64,000 bases of DNA from Saprospiraceae bacterium (GTDB taxonomy: Bacteria > Bacteroidota > Bacteroidia > Chitinophagales > Saprospiraceae), in NCBI GenBank assembly GCA_020627535.1, contig JAHDGU010000001.1:414670-478669 (forward strand), read 5' to 3'. The position numbers and the translations under genes were made by a program. Below, piece after piece: positions 32,723 through 41,058 of this stretch (within the stretch, counting starts at the first letter, position 1; each line of letters starts with the position of its first letter). The notes beneath the pieces were generated by a model that saw only the letters and a program-made list of their open reading frames with translations, searched no databases and was not told where the DNA came from.

Positions 32723-35350
32723 CTACTCTTCCCAGAGTGATTGCTTGAGCTCATTGAGCTTCATCATGGCCTCAATGGGAGTCATATGATTTAAGTCGAG
32801 CTTCTCAATTTTTTCTTTGAGCGCTACAGCTTTGGGATCAGTCGCAGCACCGAATAGATCTAGTTGCTGGGTAGCTCCAGCCGACATGGGATTCACCTTC
32901 TCCACCAATTCAGCACCATCCATGCGTTGGGCCTCCAGATCTTGCAACATCTTGTAGGCCCGCTTGATGATCCAAGGTGGCATTCCTGCCATTTTGGCCA
33001 CATGAATTCCAAAGCTGTGCTCGCTACCACCTTCTACAAGCTTTCGCAAGAAGATGACCTTGCTCCCAGTCTCACGTGTAGAAACATGGTAGTTCTTGAT
33101 ACGTGGATAGAGTGCGGCAAGTTGATTGAGCTCATGATAGTGTGTAGCAAAGAGCGTCTTAGGTTGACACTGCTTATGAGTATGAAGATACTCTGCTATG
33201 CTCCACGCGATCGAGATGCCATCGTAGGTCGAAGTGCCTCGCCCGATTTCATCTAGGAGCACGAGGCTCCGTGGTGAGATATTGTTCATGATGCTTGCCG
33301 TCTCTGACATCTCCACCATGAATGTGGACTCGCCGCTCGAGATATTATCACTGGCTCCTACACGGGTAAATACTTTGTCCACTAGGCCTATCCTAGCGCT
33401 TGATGCAGGCACAAAAGAACCGATTTGTGCCATGAGGACGATCAGCGCAGATTGTCGCAATAGGGCTGACTTACCGGACATATTAGGTCCAGTGATCATC
33501 AGGATCTGCTCACTTGTTGGATCTAGGACAAGATCATTAGGGATATAGTGCTCTGTGTCCGGCAGCTGCAGTTCTATGACAGGATGTCGAGCATCCTTGA
33601 TCTCTAGTGCTAGACCATCATGGATCTCGGGTTGTACATATTGTCGATCGATCGCAAGACGAGCAAAATTGACCAAGACGTCAAGCTGGGCGAGACAATC
33701 AGCCTGTCGTTGTATCTCATAGATATGAGTCGCCAGTCGACTGACCACTGATCGATAGAGCTCCTCCTCAAGTCCACTGATTTGATCTTGCGCACTCAGG
33801 ATTTTTTGTTCGAGTGTTTTGAGCTCGTCTGTGATATAGCGCTCGGCATTGGTGAGCGTCTGTTTTCTGACCCAGTTTTCTGGTATAAGCCCTTGATTCT
33901 TGTACTTATTTGTCACCTCAAGGTAATAGCCAAATACATTGTTGAAACCTATCTTGAGTGAAGCAATGCCCGTTCGCTCAGCTTCTACGGTTTGGATATC
34001 GACGAGAAGGTCTTTTGCATTTGACACGACACTGCGATACTCATCTAGCTGCTTGTCATAGCCTTCACGGATGACCATGCCTTTGGAGAGCTGTATCGGT
34101 GCATCAGGGTGGATACTTTCTTCGATGATCTGTAGAGCAGTTTCACCACCCTTGAGACCATCCAATAGTGTTTTGTCTAATAGATTTAGCTCGGCTAGCG
34201 TAATGCGAATCTCTGGGAGAGACTTGAGTGCTTTGAGGATATGGAGTAGTTCCTTGGGATGTACCTTGGCAAGTGCAACCTTGGAGATGAGGCGCTCTAG
34301 GTCACCGATGCTCTTGAGTGTGATGTAAAGATTCTCTGTCAGTGATATCTGATCTATCAGTGCAGCTACCGTCTCATGTCGACTCTTGATTTGCCGTAAA
34401 TCGAGTAGGGGAAACAGGATCATCTTTTTGAGCATCCTGGCACCCATCGGGGTAGCTGTGTCGTCCAGTATGTCAAAGAGTGACTTGCCGTCTGCATGCA
34501 TAGAGTCTATGAGCTCTAGATTGCGAATCGTGAAGCGGTCAAGCCAGACGCTCTCATCAGACTCAAGTCGCTTGATGGTGTTGATATGAGCTGTCTGGTG
34601 ATTCTCAGTCACCTCCAGGTAGTGTAAGATGCTTCCTGCAGCAACTTGACCGAGCATCATGTCTTCGATGCCAAATCCCTTGAGACGTGCTACATCAAAC
34701 TGTTTTTTGAGAAGCGGCGGAGCAAACTCATCTGTATAGATCCAGTCGTCTAGAGGATAGGTAAAGAGGCTTTCGCCAAAAAGCTGTGCGAAGGCTCGTA
34801 GCTGTGATTTTTGAACTAGTACTTCATTGGGCTGAAAACTCCTCAAGAGTTTGTCGATCTCATAATGATCGCCTTCCGTCAGGAGAAATTCTCCAGTGCT
34901 CAGATCAAGTAGGCTCAGTCCGATGTGACTGCTCTGGACGAAATAGAGTGATGCGAGATAGTTATTGGATCGATGATCGAGTATTTTGTCGTCGATCGTG
35001 ACACCCGGGGTGACGACTTCCGTCACACCACGCCTGACGATCTTCTTTTCTTTGGATGGCTTCTCCAGTTGATCACAGATGGCCACACGATGTCCTGATC
35101 TTACAAGCTTCGGTAGGTAGATGTCGAGCGAGTGATGAGGGAAGCCAGCAAGCTCTATCTTACTTGAGCCGTTGTTGCGTGCTGTAAGTATGATGCCGAG
35201 GATCTTGCTAGCCTTGATGGCGTCTTCGCCAAATGTCTCATAGAAATCACCTACTCTGAAGAGCATGATGGCGTCAGGGTGCTTCGCTTTCATGCTGAAG
35301 TATTGCTCCATGAGAGGAGTCTGCTTCTTGGTTTTCTTTGATTGAGCCAT
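32723..35350 (-). CDS. mutS: DNA mismatch repair protein MutS
   Basis: An 875-residue mismatch-recognition ATPase. The N-terminal mismatch-binding domain has MEQYFSMKAKHPDAIMLFRVGDFYETFGEDA, including the conserved Phe-x-Glu (FYETF). The ATPase has the P-loop TGPNMSGKSALLRQ near residue 625, LVLLDEIGRGTSTYDG as Walker B and signature, and FATHYHELNQLA. Length and domain order are canonical for MutS1. No mutL is adjacent. An exact -7 box lies just upstream. Two hairpin-motif-like sites are nearby (one inside at 34768, one in the divergent region at 35449). Confidence 0.97.
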   Translation of the reverse strand: MAQSKKTKKQTPLMEQYFSMKAKHPDAIMLFRVGDFYETFGEDAIKASKILGIILTARNNGSSKIELAGFPHHSLDIYLPKLVRSGHRVAICDQLEKPSKEKKIVRRGVTEVVTPGVTIDDKILDHRSNNYLASLYFVQSSHIGLSLLDLSTGEFLLTEGDHYEIDKLLRSFQPNEVLVQKSQLRAFAQLFGESLFTYPLDDWIYTDEFAPPLLKKQFDVARLKGFGIEDMMLGQVAAGSILHYLEVTENHQTAHINTIKRLESDESVWLDRFTIRNLELIDSMHADGKSLFDILDDTATPMGARMLKKMILFPLLDLRQIKSRHETVAALIDQISLTENLYITLKSIGDLERLISKVALAKVHPKELLHILKALKSLPEIRITLAELNLLDKTLLDGLKGGETALQIIEESIHPDAPIQLSKGMVIREGYDKQLDEYRSVVSNAKDLLVDIQTVEAERTGIASLKIGFNNVFGYYLEVTNKYKNQGLIPENWVRKQTLTNAERYITDELKTLEQKILSAQDQISGLEEELYRSVVSRLATHIYEIQRQADCLAQLDVLVNFARLAIDRQYVQPEIHDGLALEIKDARHPVIELQLPDTEHYIPNDLVLDPTSEQILMITGPNMSGKSALLRQSALIVLMAQIGSFVPASSARIGLVDKVFTRVGASDNISSGESTFMVEMSETASIMNNISPRSLVLLDEIGRGTSTYDGISIAWSIAEYLHTHKQCQPKTLFATHYHELNQLAALYPRIKNYHVSTRETGSKVIFLRKLVEGGSEHSFGIHVAKMAGMPPWIIKRAYKMLQDLEAQRMDGAELVEKVNPMSAGATQQLDLFGAATDPKAVALKEKIEKLDLNHMTPIEAMMKLNELKQSLWEE
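34768..34783 (-). repeat. hairpin motif copy inside mutS
   Basis: Plus strand GGCTTTCGCCAAAAAG; GGC/GCC stem, GAAA loop. The minus strand encodes LFGESL here. Confidence 0.5.
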
Positions 35351-35370
35351 GGACTATATCGAGCTGTCTC

Positions 35371-35378
35371 CAAAGGTA
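35371..35378 (-). promoter_or_regulatory. -7 box TACCTTTG of mutS
   Basis: Exact TAnnTTTG match on the minus strand, 20 bases before the mutS ATG. Confidence 0.55.
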
Positions 35379-35448
35379 TGTATCTGTAAATTTTATATAT
35401 GTGATTTGCGCATATCTTAGACCACGTAGGGATTTTGATTTGGTGTAA

Positions 35449-35464
35449 GGCTGTCGCCAAAATG
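35449..35464 (-). repeat. hairpin motif copy, GACA loop (intergenic, mutS side)
   Basis: Plus strand GGCTGTCGCCAAAATG (minus CATTTTGGCGACAGCC). GGC/GCC stem with a GACA rather than GAAA loop. Confidence 0.5.
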
Positions 35465-35487
35465 TGCTTCATACAAGGCTGATGTGA

Positions 35488-35495
35488 TACCTTTG
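35488..35495 (+). promoter_or_regulatory. -7 box TACCTTTG of the TerB-like gene
   Basis: Exact TAnnTTTG match, 19 bases before the ATG at 35515. Confidence 0.5.
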
Positions 35496-35514
35496 TCATA
35501 CACAAAAGCGAGAA

Positions 35515-36027
35515 ATGAACTTACTAGAAATCGTCAATGAATCGCAGGCAAAACTGCTGCTCAATGCAGTGCCTGAAATAGCTGTATTGATCGCAGGAGC
35601 GGATGGAGATATTGATGAAAAGGAAACCGAATGGGCAGAGAAGATCACCAAGATCAGAAGCTATTCTGGTCCGGAATCATTGCGGGACTACTATGCCAAG
35701 GCGTCTCAGAATTTTGAAGAGAACTTTCGCAAGCTCATAGAGTCTTTACCGCCCAATACCGATCAGCGCTCTGCCGAGCTCAGTAAAAGACTCACGGCTC
35801 TCAATCCGATCATCTCTCGACTAGATAATGATCTGGCCTATGACCTCTACAAGAGCTACTTGAGCTTTGCAAAGCACGTGGCCAAGGCTAGCGGAGGTTG
35901 GCTACGCATGTGGAGCATCAGCAATGCCGAAAAGAAGTTTGTCGACCTTCCCATGCTTGACGAAGTCATCCTGCTCGAGCCGAGAGAGGAAACCTGGGAA
36001 GATGGGGATAATGAGACTGATTCGTAG
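35515..36027 (+). CDS. hypothetical protein, possibly TerB-like helical fold
   Basis: A 170-residue, mostly helical cytoplasmic protein. The segment VPEIAVLIAGADGDIDEKETEWAEKI (residues 19-44) resembles the acidic AxADGxIDxxE turn of TerB-like proteins, which bind metal in some relatives. Further on are helices with LRDYYAKASQNFEENFRKLI and DLYKSYLSFAKHVAKASGGWL. No enzyme motif is seen. It is the first gene of a probable pair with the DUF547 lipoprotein, whose start lies inside its last codons. The TerB link is a resemblance, not a firm call. Confidence 0.65.
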   Translation: MNLLEIVNESQAKLLLNAVPEIAVLIAGADGDIDEKETEWAEKITKIRSYSGPESLRDYYAKASQNFEENFRKLIESLPPNTDQRSAELSKRLTALNPIISRLDNDLAYDLYKSYLSFAKHVAKASGGWLRMWSISNAEKKFVDLPMLDEVILLEPREETWEDGDNETDS

Positions 36028-37135
36028 GGTACAGTATTGCTTGGCTTTTTGTGTGCTTTTGGCCTGCGGGTCAGATAGAGGGGGCCTAAGCACCACACAA
36101 CAGTCCACTGCAGCGACGCCCCCCGACTCGCATGCGACTGTCATACTTGATTCACTTTCAGTACTAGCGAGCCCTATCGATCATGATAATGCTGTCATAC
36201 CAAGCCAGGAGACAGACAAGCCTGAGTCGAACGTCCTGTCTCAAGTATCATCGAGTGATGTCAAGGACGATCCCAAAGATGAACCAGCGCTCGTGCCAGC
36301 AGAAGAACCAGAGGACATTTTGGCGAAAGCCGAGAAAGACAGAGCCCTAGACTCTTCTGGCACACAGTCTAGGAGAGATACCCTGTCTGGTGAGCCTTTT
36401 CAAGAAGACATAGCCACCAGTGGCGAGAAGCCCATGCCAAATCAAGATACACTAGAACAAGATGCTGGGCTAGCGAAGTCAAATCCAGACGAACCAGATC
36501 CCGATGACAGCTGGAATGAGATGCTACAGAAATATGTCGATCCATCGGGACTTGTGGATTATAAATCCTGGAAGGCTGAGGAGTCGAGGCTCCAAGATTA
36601 CTTACAGAGCCTTAGCGAGGCTTCAGAGGGTATGGATACTGAGAGTAGAGAAGTCCAACTGGCCTACTGGATCAATAGTTACAATGCCCACACTGTGGCT
36701 TTGATCCTCAAACATTATCCTCTCAGCTCGATCATGGAGATTTCGGATGGCAAGGCATGGGATATCAAATGGATCAAGGCCGAAGGAGTTACCCTGAGCC
36801 TCAATGATATTGAGCATAAGATTATCCGCCAGCGATGGAAAGAGCCGCGGATACACTTTGCTGTCAACTGTGCAGCACGTTCATGTCCACCGCTGCTCAA
36901 TGAAGCCTTTCAAGCAGTCAATCTAGAATCTCAATTGGAAAGACAGACAAGGAGATTCATACTGAGCAGTTACAATGACATTTCTCCAGAGAGATTGCGA
37001 TTATCTAGGATCTTTGAGTGGTACGGCGAAGATTTTGGTGATGTACTTGTATACGTAGCTCGGTATACGAGAGTTCCGGTCAGAGACGATGCCAAGATTG
37101 AATTCATGGAGTATGATTGGCGGCTCAATCAATGA
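36011..37135 (+). CDS. DUF547-domain lipoprotein
   Basis: A 374-residue exported lipoprotein. The frame opens at 35867, but the start at 36011 (MRLIRRVQYCLAFCVLLACGS) gives a proper lipobox with Cys19. About 150 residues of disordered Asp/Glu/Pro/Ser-rich linker follow. The C-terminal DUF547 domain (about residues 165-370) has KYVDPSGLVDYKSWK, VQLAYWINSYNAHTVALIL and IHFAVNCAARSCPPLLNEAF, with the conserved cysteine. The activity of DUF547 is not established. It overlaps the upstream gene by 17 bases, so they are coupled. Confidence 0.88.
   Translation: MRLIRRVQYCLAFCVLLACGSDRGGLSTTQQSTAATPPDSHATVILDSLSVLASPIDHDNAVIPSQETDKPESNVLSQVSSSDVKDDPKDEPALVPAEEPEDILAKAEKDRALDSSGTQSRRDTLSGEPFQEDIATSGEKPMPNQDTLEQDAGLAKSNPDEPDPDDSWNEMLQKYVDPSGLVDYKSWKAEESRLQDYLQSLSEASEGMDTESREVQLAYWINSYNAHTVALILKHYPLSSIMEISDGKAWDIKWIKAEGVTLSLNDIEHKIIRQRWKEPRIHFAVNCAARSCPPLLNEAFQAVNLESQLERQTRRFILSSYNDISPERLRLSRIFEWYGEDFGDVLVYVARYTRVPVRDDAKIEFMEYDWRLNQ
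36316..36331 (+). repeat. hairpin motif copy inside the DUF547 lipoprotein gene
   Basis: CATTTTGGCGAAAGCC, encoding ILAKA in the disordered linker. GGC/GCC stem, GAAA loop, consensus flank. Confidence 0.6.
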
Positions 37136-37170
37136 CAAAAAAAGAGCCCTCCATAAATGATGGAGAGCTC
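37136..37170 (-). terminator. convergent terminator, strongest for the minus strand
   Basis: Stem GAGCCCTCCAT / ATGGAGAGCTC (one mismatch) with a 5-base loop; the minus strand then reads seven Ts. It lies between the DUF547 and BON-LysM genes. Confidence 0.8.
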
Positions 37171-37197
37171 GATATGCACTGATTATTCTCTTCCGAA

Positions 37198-37677
37198 CTA
37201 GGCCTTGAGAGGTGGTATACGGAGTACTTGGCCAGGGTAGATGAGGTCAGCACTCTTGAGCATTGGCTTATTGGCCTCAAAAATGATGGGATACTTCATC
37301 GCATCACCATACTGCTCTTTAGCAATCTTGCTGAGGGTATCACCAGACTCTACAGTGTAAAATACTGCTTCTGGCTCTTCGACTTCTTCTACAGTGGATA
37401 CGATCGATAGTCGATCATCTACAGTAGCAATGCCCTCATTATTACCAAGAGCCAAGATGACTTTTTCTTTGGTGGCTCGATTGGCAACTTGTCCGTAGGC
37501 AGTTACCGTATCGTCCTGCAGATCTAGTGCAAAATCTTGCACTTCGATACCAAGTCCAGTGACAGCTGACTTCAGAGCTGCGATTCGCTCAGATCTGATT
37601 TCTGCATCCGATTTTGCTTCGGATTTCTTACCAAAAACCTTTGCTCCGGCATTTTTGAAAAAGGAAAATAGTCCCAT
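37198..37677 (-). CDS. BON-LysM protein, Kbp/YgaU-like
   Basis: A 159-residue protein. The N-terminus MGLFSFFKNAGAKVFGKK matches the family start of the E. coli potassium-binding protein Kbp (YgaU). A BON domain (residues about 30-90: ALKSAVTGLGIEVQDFALDLQDDTVTAYGQV, VILALGNNEGIATVDDRLSIV) is followed by a LysM domain (FYTVESGDTLSKIAKEQYGDAMKYPIIFEANKPMLKSADLIYPGQVLRIP). The start is moved to 37677 from an upstream ATG because of the conserved N-terminus. LysM suggests peptidoglycan contact, though Kbp is cytoplasmic in E. coli; no signal peptide is seen here. Confidence 0.9.
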   Translation of the reverse strand: MGLFSFFKNAGAKVFGKKSEAKSDAEIRSERIAALKSAVTGLGIEVQDFALDLQDDTVTAYGQVANRATKEKVILALGNNEGIATVDDRLSIVSTVEEVEEPEAVFYTVESGDTLSKIAKEQYGDAMKYPIIFEANKPMLKSADLIYPGQVLRIPPLKA

Positions 37678-37738
37678 AGTATTTTGTGAATGTGGTTTAT
37701 GTGAATAAATGTTTGAGGTCCTCATGAGAGGGCTCGAG

Positions 37739-37746
37739 CAAATCTA
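37739..37746 (-). promoter_or_regulatory. -7 box TAGATTTG upstream of the BON-LysM gene
   Basis: Exact TAnnTTTG match on the minus strand, about 60 bases before the ATG. Confidence 0.4.
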
Positions 37747-37835
37747 CAAGCTTGCCGCTCCAATAATTCCCAAGGCTCCAAAATTCTCCATCGACACATG
37801 AGAATTTTCCTGAATTTATCGCCTGTCAAAAGGCG

Positions 37836-37843
37836 TATATTTG
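37836..37843 (+). promoter_or_regulatory. -7 box TATATTTG of secDF
   Basis: Exact TAnnTTTG match, 36 bases before the ATG. A short hairpin CGCC/GGCG (37820-37835) precedes it directly. Confidence 0.5.
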
Positions 37844-37879
37844 CGCTGTTTTTTCAAAAAGCACACTTAGAAAACAATA

Positions 37880-40800
37880 ATGGAAGGAAAAGGAATTATC
37901 AAATTCTTCTTGGTTCTCATCGTCTTGGTGACCGCATGGCAGTACTTCCAGTACTTGCCTACAGCAAGAGTCGAGCGCAATGCAGAGACTCATGCAGAGA
38001 AGATGGCAGCGACAGTGGCAGAAGACTTAAGGGATGACTTCAGAGCGCAAGAGAGACGCAAGTACCTCGACTCAATGTCCACAGAGACAGTCTTTAGCAT
38101 CCCAATGGTTAAGGATTTCAACTACGATGAGCTCAAGAAAGGTCAACTAGGCCTTGGTCTTGATCTCAAAGGAGGGATGAGCGTGGTAATGCAAGTAGAT
38201 CTCAAAAACTACTTGGAGCAGTTGTCCAACAACCATCAAGACGAGGACTTCAGAGCAGCTCTCGAGACAGCCGAGGATAACTTGAGGAATGCACAAGATG
38301 ACTACATCAGTCTCTTTATCGCGGCGTACAATGACCGAGAGGGTGCAGATCCACTCGCATCCATTTTTGCTCGTAATCCGACTCTTGCAGAAGACATCAA
38401 TCTCAACTCTAGCAATGCTGAGGTGGCATCTGTCTTGAGAGAAAAGGCGAATGGAACAGTCAATCTCCTCTTCAATCGTCTCAAAGAGAGAGTCGACAAG
38501 CTTGGTACTACGCAGCCCAATATCACCTTGGATGCTGGTCGTGACCTCATTCTCATTGAGCTGCCTGGTATAGAGAACCCCAAGCGAGCAAGAGACTTCT
38601 TGCAAGCTAGTGCCAATCTAGAATTCTGGAAGACTTACCGTGCGACTGACGCCAATATCGTCAATACTCTTGCAGAGTTCAACGAGACACTGCGACAGGA
38701 AGAGAAGCTCAAGAATGGTGAGAGCCTTGAGCCTGAATATGAGATCACGGAAATTGACAGTGTTACAGGTAAAGCGCTTGATAGTGTAGAGATCATCGAT
38801 CCTGATCAAGAGGCTGGACCGCTATTTCAGGTTTTCTCTCCCAATGTGACTCAAGAAGGTAGAATCGCGACATCTCCGATCATCGGATTTGCCGCGAAGA
38901 ATAAAAAAGAGGCTGTCAATGACATTCTCGCAAGGCAAGACTTGAGAGCTAAGCTCCCAGCAGATCTTGACTTCCGCTGGAGCCGAAAGGGTATCCAAGA
39001 TGCAGAAAATAACCAGACCAATACGTTTGCGCTCTATGCCATCAAAAAAGATCGTGGTAATAATCCACATCTAGATGGCGGAGTAGTGACCAATGCACAA
39101 GCCACGCCAGATCCTACGAGAGGAGACATCGTCGTCTCTCTCAAGATGAACAATCGTGGTGCTCAAGCATGGGCTGATCTTACGACAGAGGCATACAATG
39201 ACAATGAGAGAGAGCTGGCCATCGTGCTGGACAATGAGGTCGTATCAGCTCCTTCTGTCAATGGACCGATTACAGGCGGTAGCAGTCAGATCTACGGAGG
39301 TTTTACACTTCAAGAGGCAGATGACCTTGCCAATATCCTAGAAGTCGGTAAGCTTCCTGCCAAGACAAAAATCATCCAGGACAACGTCGTAGGGCCTTCT
39401 CTAGGAGCTGATAATATCAAGAGCTCGATCAACTCGCTGGGCATTGGTCTTTTGCTGGTGCTTCTGTTCATGGTCTTTTACTATGGTACTGGTGGTATCG
39501 TATCGATCATTGCTCTGGTGATCAATCTGGTCTTTATCATGGCTGCTCTTGCAGGTATCAATACTGTATTGACGCTCCCTGGTGTAGCCGGTATTGTACT
39601 GACGATCGGTATGGCTGTAGATGCCAATGTGATCATCTTTGAGCGGATTCGGGAAGAGCTGAGACTTGGCAAGACCGTGCTGTCTGCTGTCAGAGATGGT
39701 TTTAAGAACTCTTATTCAGCGATCATTGATGCCAATGTCACCAGTCTTCTGACTGCGATAGTGCTCATGGTATTTGGTCTAGGTCCTATCAAAGGATTTG
39801 CGATCGTGTTGATCGTTGGTATCCTGAGCTCATTCTTCACGGCAGTATTGATCGGACGTTTGATGATCGAGTGGTGGATTACAAGTGGAAAGAACATGTC
39901 TTTTTGGACGCCTCCGACCAAGAATGCATTTGCCAATATCAATTTTGATTGGCTCAGCAAGCGCAAGATCGCCTATGCCTTCTCTGGGATTGTGATCGCA
40001 GCAGGTATCGTGTCGATGTTTACTCGCAAGTTTGAGCTTGGAGTAGACTTCAAAGGAGGATATAGCTACAACATCAGCTTCCCACAAAATCAGGATATCG
40101 ATCTTGCTACTCTAAGATCTGGTGTGCAAGGAGCACTTGAGGGAGCTAGTACCACTGTCAAAGCAGTGAGTACCCAGAATACTTTCAACGTAGTGACTTC
40201 ATACTTGATCGACGACGATTCTGATGACGCAGGAGAGAGGGTCATGGAGCAGATCCATGCAGGTGTTCAGGCTGCCTTGGGCACAGATATCAACTACGAC
40301 AACTTCAAAAACATTGAAGGAGACGGCGTGCACATTACATCATCGGCCAAAGTAGGACCGACCATTGCAGATGACATCAAGAAGAGTTCGACCTGGGCGA
40401 CGCTATTTTCGCTCTTGCTGATCTTCTTCTATATTTTAATCCGATTCAACAAGTGGCAATATGGTGTAGGAGCGGTTGCCGCGCTTTTCCATGATACGCT
40501 ATTTGTGCTCGGAATCTTTTCTCTGGGACATGGTCTTTTGCCATTTAGTCTTGAGATTGATCAGGCTTTTATCGGAGCACTATTGACAGTGATCGGATAT
40601 AGTATCAATGATACGGTGGTCGTATTTGATAGGATCAGAGAGTATCTGAACATCTATACCAACAAGGCCAAGGATGAGGTTATCAACATGGCCGTGAGCA
40701 GCACCATTTCACGTACGGTGATCACATCTCTGACTACGCTATTCGTGGTACTTGTTCTTTTCCTTTTTGGTGGTACGAGTATCAAGGGTATGGCATTTGC

Positions 40801-40933
40801 ACTTGTCATAGGCGTCATCGTTGGTACCTATAGCTCCATATTTGTAGCTACTCCCATCATGGCTGGTCTTACGAAAGAGCTTAAAGCAAATGATGTCAAG
40901 CAATCAAGACGCTTTTCGAAGCATGTAGGATAA
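37880..40933 (+). CDS. secDF: fused protein translocase subunit SecDF
   Basis: A 1017-residue fusion of SecD and SecF, which use the proton gradient to assist Sec export on the outer side. The N-terminal helix (IIKFFLVLIVLVTAW) is followed by the SecD motif QLGLGLDLKGGMSVVMQVDLKNYL, a large periplasmic P1 domain, and TM bundle 1 with SLGIGLLLVLLFMVFYYGTGGIVSIIAL and GMAVDANVIIFERIREEL. The SecF half has FELGVDFKGGYSYNISF and TM bundle 2 with VIGYSINDTVVVFDRIREYL. Fusion is normal for this phylum. A terminator and a hairpin-motif copy follow. Confidence 0.97.
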   Translation: MEGKGIIKFFLVLIVLVTAWQYFQYLPTARVERNAETHAEKMAATVAEDLRDDFRAQERRKYLDSMSTETVFSIPMVKDFNYDELKKGQLGLGLDLKGGMSVVMQVDLKNYLEQLSNNHQDEDFRAALETAEDNLRNAQDDYISLFIAAYNDREGADPLASIFARNPTLAEDINLNSSNAEVASVLREKANGTVNLLFNRLKERVDKLGTTQPNITLDAGRDLILIELPGIENPKRARDFLQASANLEFWKTYRATDANIVNTLAEFNETLRQEEKLKNGESLEPEYEITEIDSVTGKALDSVEIIDPDQEAGPLFQVFSPNVTQEGRIATSPIIGFAAKNKKEAVNDILARQDLRAKLPADLDFRWSRKGIQDAENNQTNTFALYAIKKDRGNNPHLDGGVVTNAQATPDPTRGDIVVSLKMNNRGAQAWADLTTEAYNDNERELAIVLDNEVVSAPSVNGPITGGSSQIYGGFTLQEADDLANILEVGKLPAKTKIIQDNVVGPSLGADNIKSSINSLGIGLLLVLLFMVFYYGTGGIVSIIALVINLVFIMAALAGINTVLTLPGVAGIVLTIGMAVDANVIIFERIREELRLGKTVLSAVRDGFKNSYSAIIDANVTSLLTAIVLMVFGLGPIKGFAIVLIVGILSSFFTAVLIGRLMIEWWITSGKNMSFWTPPTKNAFANINFDWLSKRKIAYAFSGIVIAAGIVSMFTRKFELGVDFKGGYSYNISFPQNQDIDLATLRSGVQGALEGASTTVKAVSTQNTFNVVTSYLIDDDSDDAGERVMEQIHAGVQAALGTDINYDNFKNIEGDGVHITSSAKVGPTIADDIKKSSTWATLFSLLLIFFYILIRFNKWQYGVGAVAALFHDTLFVLGIFSLGHGLLPFSLEIDQAFIGALLTVIGYSINDTVVVFDRIREYLNIYTNKAKDEVINMAVSSTISRTVITSLTTLFVVLVLFLFGGTSIKGMAFALVIGVIVGTYSSIFVATPIMAGLTKELKANDVKQSRRFSKHVG

Positions 40934-40940
40934 GGTATAC

Positions 40941-40958
40941 GGAGCTTTCGCTCCAATG
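40941..40958 (-). repeat. hairpin motif copy, GGAGC-GAAA-GCTCC (intergenic)
   Basis: Plus strand GGAGCTTTCGCTCCAATG (minus CATTGGAGCGAAAGCTCC), a 5-bp perfect stem, seven bases after the secDF stop and just before its terminator. Confidence 0.65.
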
Positions 40959-40972
40959 TCAGAATTGAATAG

Positions 40973-41008
40973 AAAAGGAGTCGTTCCGCAAGAGCGACTC
41001 CTTTTTTT
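40973..41008 (+). terminator. Rho-independent terminator after secDF
   Basis: Stem AAAAGGAGTCG / CGACTCCTTTT with an 11-base loop and a T-run. Confidence 0.88.
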
Positions 41009-41058
41009 CGTAGCTTGATCTAAAAACTATCATCTTCCAGAAATCGTTTATTACTGGT